Shown here piece after piece: positions 59,895 through 64,000 of a DNA stretch of 64,000 nucleotides. Made by a program: the position numbers and the translations under genes. The notes under the pieces were generated by a model that saw only the letters and a list, made by a program, of their open reading frames with translations, had not been told where the DNA came from and made no database searches. The stretch's first letter is position 1. Each line of letters begins with the position of its first letter. Origin of the DNA: Flaccisagitta enflata (taxonomy: Eukaryota; Chaetognatha; Sagittoidea; Aphragmophora); NCBI GenBank assembly GCA_965153355.1, contig OZ231127.1:26908001-26972000 (forward strand), given 5' to 3'.

Positions 59895-62800
59895 TTAGTG
59901 CATCTCCGGCGTATAAGTGAGAAGTACTACGAAGACCCAAAGGTGCAGGACGATTGCATAAACCAGCGCAAAAACTCTGTCAAACATAAAGTAAGAAAAG
60001 AAATGTGAATAAGAATATTAAAATCTGAAAGGCAGATTGTTAAGGGCAAAAAGTTTCATTTTAGCAACTCGGGTTTTGGACAAAAAAATCTGAACAGTAT
60101 CTGGGTCCGCGACGGAAGGGGGTTAAAGATCACCAATTCCATAAGATCGCTATGACCAAAAGATCGCTAACCCTGTAAGTTCGCCAAAACTTTAAGTCTT
60201 GACATTTAGAGCCGCCATACAAAGTTTCATGCAAATCTGTTGAAAAATGACAAAGTTATGCACGTTTTTCACTTTTAGGCTAGTAGGGTGGTTGGGTGGT
60301 AGGCTGGTTTAGATAAATAATGTGCGTATGTTGAGTTCTTCCATTTAGAGACTCCATACCAAGTTTCAACCAATTTGGTTGAAAAATGTCCAATTTATGT
60401 AAGTTTTTACTTTTAGGCCGGTAAGCTGGTTAGGTGGTAGGTTGGTTTGGCCGGTTAGCATGCTCAAACATAAATAAATCACATATATGTGTTGAGTCCT
60501 TCCATTTAGAGACTCCATACTAAATTTCAACCAAATTAGTTGAAAAACGCCAAAGATATGCACATTTATCACTTTTTGGTTGATAGGCTGGTTGGCTGGT
60601 AGGCTGGTTTGACAGGATAAATAGTGCGCATATGTTGAGTTCTTCCATTTAGAGACCCCATACCAAGTTTCAACCAAATTAGTTGAAAAATGACAAAGTT
60701 AAGCAAGTTTTTCACTTTTGGGCCGGTTGGCTGGTTGGGTGGTAGGTCGGTTTGGCCGGTTAGCATGCTCAAATGCATATAAATCATATACATATGTTGA
60801 GGCCTTCCATTTAGAGACTCCATACCAAATTTCAGCCAAATCGGTTGAAAAATGCCAAAGTTATGCACGTTTTTCACTTTTAGGCCAGTAGGCTGGTTGG
60901 GTGGTAGGCTGGTTTAACAGGATAAATAGTTTGCATATGCTGAGTCCTTCCATTTAGAGACTCCATACCAAGTTTCAACCAAATCAGTTGAAAAATGACA
61001 AAGTTACGCAAGTTTTTCACTTTTAGGCCGGTTGGCTGGTTGGGTGGTAGGTCGGTTTGGCCGATTAGCATGCTCAAATGCATATAAATCATATACATAT
61101 GTTGAGGCCTTCCATTTAGAGACTCCATACCAAATTTCAGCCAAATCGGTTGAAAAATGCCAAAGTTATGCACGTTTTTCACTTTTAGGCCGGTAGGCTG
61201 GTTGGGCCGGTTGGGTTGGTCGGATCACAAAAATCGGATAGGATGTAAAGCGCCTTACCCTAGCACAACTTCCCACCAAATATGAACCAAATCGGTCAAA
61301 GCATAAAAAAGTTATCCATTTTTTAAAATCCGTTACAACGACGACGACGACGACGACAACGACGACGACGACGACGACACCCACCCGCCTTGAATTATAG
61401 TCCGCGTCGGAATGATATTCCGTCGCGGACAAAAATACCTGGCTATAGGGTAGCGTCGAAGAAAAACGCCGAGTTTAATACCGAGGGCGTCCAAAGACGT
61501 GGCGGCGCGCTTGACGCCGCGTGTTACGCCTGTATCATCGGGCGTCTCGCGCAGGAAGAGCGGAAGACGCATCCGTGCGCCGCTATCAGTGCCGTATACA
61601 AAACCACCGCGATCATCGTCAACGGATATACTCACTGAAGCCGGGGACCTGCCAGAAAAGCCACGACGGAACAATGGAAGGTTAAAGTGTTAAAGAGGTA
61701 AGTCTCACTCGAACGAATTTGTATGGTCCTCAAGAGTGTGTGTGACATACACAATTCTTATCCATTTTGTTTCAATAGCCTTTTTCACACAGTCCATTTT
61801 TGGCGTCATAAAATATCATCATTAATGTGTAAATGACTGAGACCATCTTTCTCGAAAATTCTTCGTCCACTTACCCCCTTCCACCACCGATGTTGGACTT
61901 GATGGAGCTTGTAGCAGACAATCGCTCCAACTGCATTTTCAGACTAGTTTTCTCTGTGCTCAAAGTTTCGATGGTAGTCTGTTTTTCAATGAGATTCTCG
62001 GCTAAGGCGTGGAGTCTGGCTTCTAAGTCGGAGGTGGAGGCTGATGATGTCGACTGAGGATTCGAAGAGAGAAGTGGGTCGGAAGATAAGGAAGAAAGGC
62101 GGGAAAGAGGGAATGGAAGAGGGGGGGAAGTAATTATCAGAGAAGATATGGGCAAATCTGTGTATGTTGTTGTTGCGACTGATTGGCTTATTGAGAGCAG
62201 GGACAAAATCAACAATCCAGATCAGGAACATAGGCTACATTCTACAATATTAGCTAACCCACAAAGTAGACCCAATTCTGGGAGCCATTCAATTAACGAT
62301 CCGCTTACCTGAGCCTGCATCTGACGCTTTAGATTCTCATTTTCTTCGGATTTCTTTAAATTTTCCTCTTGAAACTGGATTTTCGTCTTGTGCAGTTGAT
62401 CGTGAGCGCAGACAAGTTCTTGCTTGGAGGTCGTCAAATCAACGGTTATTGTTTCAAGTCGAGCCTTTGTTTCACCCACTTCCTTCTCTGACGCGGCCAA
62501 TCTACTTTCGAAATTATCACGTTCTAGCGCGGCCTGTTCAGTGACAGCGAAAGAAGCAATCAAGAAGTGGCAATTGAAGAATGGCAATCAATCTCGGGCA
62601 ATCGTGAATTAGGAATAGGAATCAATTCGTGAACTGGCGTTCTATCAGGTTGAGTAAAATCAAGCGGCGTTTGGTATCTAGACTCTTTCATGCTACCTGT
62701 GTTTCTGCTTCGGCTAACTCGTTACGGCACAAGTCGAGATCGTTGTGCAAAGAGTCCAGCTCCTCGCGCAGCAAATCACGCTCATTCTTCACGTCGTCGA

Positions 62801-63630
62801 GTTCCAGCGCCGAGGCAGAGGGCGCCGAGGCGGAACCTTCTTGCTGAAGCGACGCGATCACACGATCTGATGAGATATAACAAGAGTATGAATGAAGTCC
62901 ATCAAGAGAAAAGCGGGAGTATTTAATGCATTGCAGACATGAAGAATGCGATGTTCTCCAAAATCAGTAATCCAGCCATTCACTGACCTTTTGATTGCAG
63001 CGTGCGGGTAGCTTTCGCGCGATACTCTTCTAGTTCTTTCTTGGCGGCCTCCACCGCCCGCAGTCCGCCATTAGCTTGATGCTGCAAGTTGACGCATCGG
63101 GATTTTTCGGCCGCCAATTCGCTTTGCAACGAAGTCACCAACGCTCCCAATCCTTCTTTCTCCTCGGCTGACGCGTTTTCCAAATATAACACTTCCTCAC
63201 GCAAACGATCGCCTTCAGACGTCTGCGATGGTCACGGGACAAAGTGCAAGTCAGAGATAGCATCAACTTTTAAGGTTAAGAGAAAGTTCTCTAGACGCAT
63301 CTGTCCAAAAGCAATGGCGGTGTCATGAGTTAAGCAAATGCTCGAAATTCCTCTTTGAATATTTTCCTCACCTTGTTAGCCAACTGCTCCTCTATTCGAT
63401 CCGCGTGGGCTTTCAGAGTTTCAAAGGCGGTGATGTGAGTAGCGACGGTGGTCTCTCGCTCGGCGACGACGCGTCGATTTTCCTCTTCCATCGTCTGGCA
63501 TGAGCGTCTTAGTTGGTCGATGGTGGCGTCGGCTTCGTCCAAACGCGCACGAAGCACCGCCAACTGACCATCCTTGGCTTCCAGCGACATTTGTGCGTCG
63601 GCGTTCAGGGCGGACGCGTCGTTCAGGCGT
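59895..63630 (-). CDS. GOLGA5: Golgin-84 (GOLGA5), 3' part; 5' exons lie beyond the window
   Basis: Golgin-84 is a coiled-coil tether anchored in Golgi membranes by a C-terminal segment. Minus-strand exons: 63372-63630, 62988-63222, 62697-62866, 62309-62533, 61875-62053, 61439-61648 and 59895-59976 (stop TAA), all in phase with GT-AG ends. Landmarks: EEYRAKATRTLQSKDRVIAS, LREELDSLHNDL, TKIQFQEENLKKS, LEARLHALAENLIEKQ, LSTEKTSLKMQLERL, LGVFLRRYPIARVF and the tail-anchor LHLWVFVVLLTYTPEMH. The region is heptad-rich throughout. The final 82-nt exon is separated from the preceding one by a 1462-bp intron made almost wholly of Helitron-like copy 4. Upstream of 63630 the intron contains a third hAT-type MITE. 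The family call is firm from the LRRYPIAR-anchor pair. Confidence 0.93.
60087..61435 (+). mobile_element. Helitron-like (pearl/HINE-type) element, copy 4, filling the last GOLGA5 intron
   Basis: The left end (ATCTGAACAGTATCTGGGTC, GTCCGCGAC, GGAAGGGGGTTAAAGATCAC) is nearly identical to copy 1. About seven ~162-bp-type units follow, then (ACG)n, CACCCACCCGCC, the hairpin at 61400-61430 and GGACAAAAA. The right end lies 3 nt from the GOLGA5 splice donor (exon end 61439, GT at 61438-61437). Confidence 0.78.
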
Positions 63631-63761
63631 CTGGTCATGATAAAAACTATTTTCAACTTTTTTTTCTCAAGAATTATGGAAGGTAATCATGATGCTAAGG
63701 TGTCATGATGAATCGAAATAGCCTAGCTACCTGAGATGGTGAGAATTTAAGCTGCAAAATC

Positions 63762-64000
63762 CAGGGGTGTATATAGTTGAGCGGCTTTTGATTCTATTCC
63801 CCCCCTGCCTTTGATTTTCTTCCCCACAACGCGTCGCGTTGCATAACAAAATCTTTGATTTTCTTCCTCTTAAAGCTATAAAACAGTATGTTTTAGGTTT
63901 AAATTGTTAAATTGTGTTGAAGTAATTATATTTTACGTTTTGGTAGTACCAAAAGTGTTAAATCTTCAAAATCTTTTTTTTCTTCTTTTTTTCAAGTTTT
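63762..64000. mobile_element. hAT-type MITE, copy 3, truncated by the window
   Basis: Starts CAGGGGTGTATATAGTTGAG and follows copy 1 closely (GCGGCTTTTGATTCTATTCC, CCTTTGATTTTCTTCCCCAC) to the window end. The expected 8-bp target word on the left would be GCAAAATC (63754-63761); the right end is not in view. It lies in a GOLGA5 intron. Confidence 0.8.

Overview
This is eukaryotic nuclear DNA, almost certainly from an invertebrate animal. The genes are split by short GT-AG introns, many of 80-230 bp. They encode conserved animal or eukaryotic proteins, and the space between them is filled with minisatellites, microsatellites, foldback elements (MITEs) and Helitron-like elements. I cannot name the phylum from the sequence. 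Many exons are too short to show as long open reading frames, so I built the gene models from splice sites, reading phase and remembered protein families.

Layout. A same-strand (minus) cluster fills the left 11 kb: the 5' part of UDP-glucose pyrophosphorylase (1-2783), a complete nine-exon ELP1/IKAP (3069-9941) and a small INO80E-like gene (10156-11238). From 11.3 to 27.9 kb there is mostly repeat: a decayed C2H2 zinc-finger pseudogene, several foldback elements and two Helitron-like elements. Next come a complete eight-exon WDFY1/2 gene (27935-34688), an HP1/CBX-type gene with a chromoshadow domain split by a long insert (35621-36879) and an orphan 3' exon (38012-38173). From 38.2 to 47.5 kb lie satellites, including a 17-bp minisatellite of about 85 units and twelve copies of an ACATGT-loop-ACATGT motif. 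An intact 872-codon envelope/fusion-glycoprotein-like ORF (47537-50155, minus) sits back to back with a six-exon plus-strand gene for a 197-aa single-pass membrane protein (50845-52322) that I do not recognise. Another satellite field (53.2-55.0 kb) precedes a four-exon gene with a ParB/sulfiredoxin-like motif pair (56155-59167) and the 3' part of GOLGA5/golgin-84 (59895 to beyond the right edge).

Mobile DNA. Four Helitron-like elements share one architecture: a GTCCGCGAC terminus, a core of ~162-bp tandem repeats (two copies also carry a long 13-bp minisatellite), an (ACG)n tract and a 3' hairpin ending GTCGCGGACAAAAA. This resembles the 'pearl'/HINE non-autonomous elements. Two copies of a ~320-bp MITE have perfect 8-bp target duplications and CAGGGGTGT-like ends, which points to hAT; a third copy runs off the window. 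Several elements sit inside introns, and one makes up nearly all of the last GOLGA5 intron.

The host genes are housekeeping functions (sugar nucleotide synthesis, tRNA wobble modification, chromatin, endosome and Golgi) and do not form an operon or pathway. The most unusual items are the uninterrupted envelope-like ORF with its divergent spliced neighbour, the split chromoshadow domain, and a dispersed repeat family whose terminal hairpin shows compensatory base changes.
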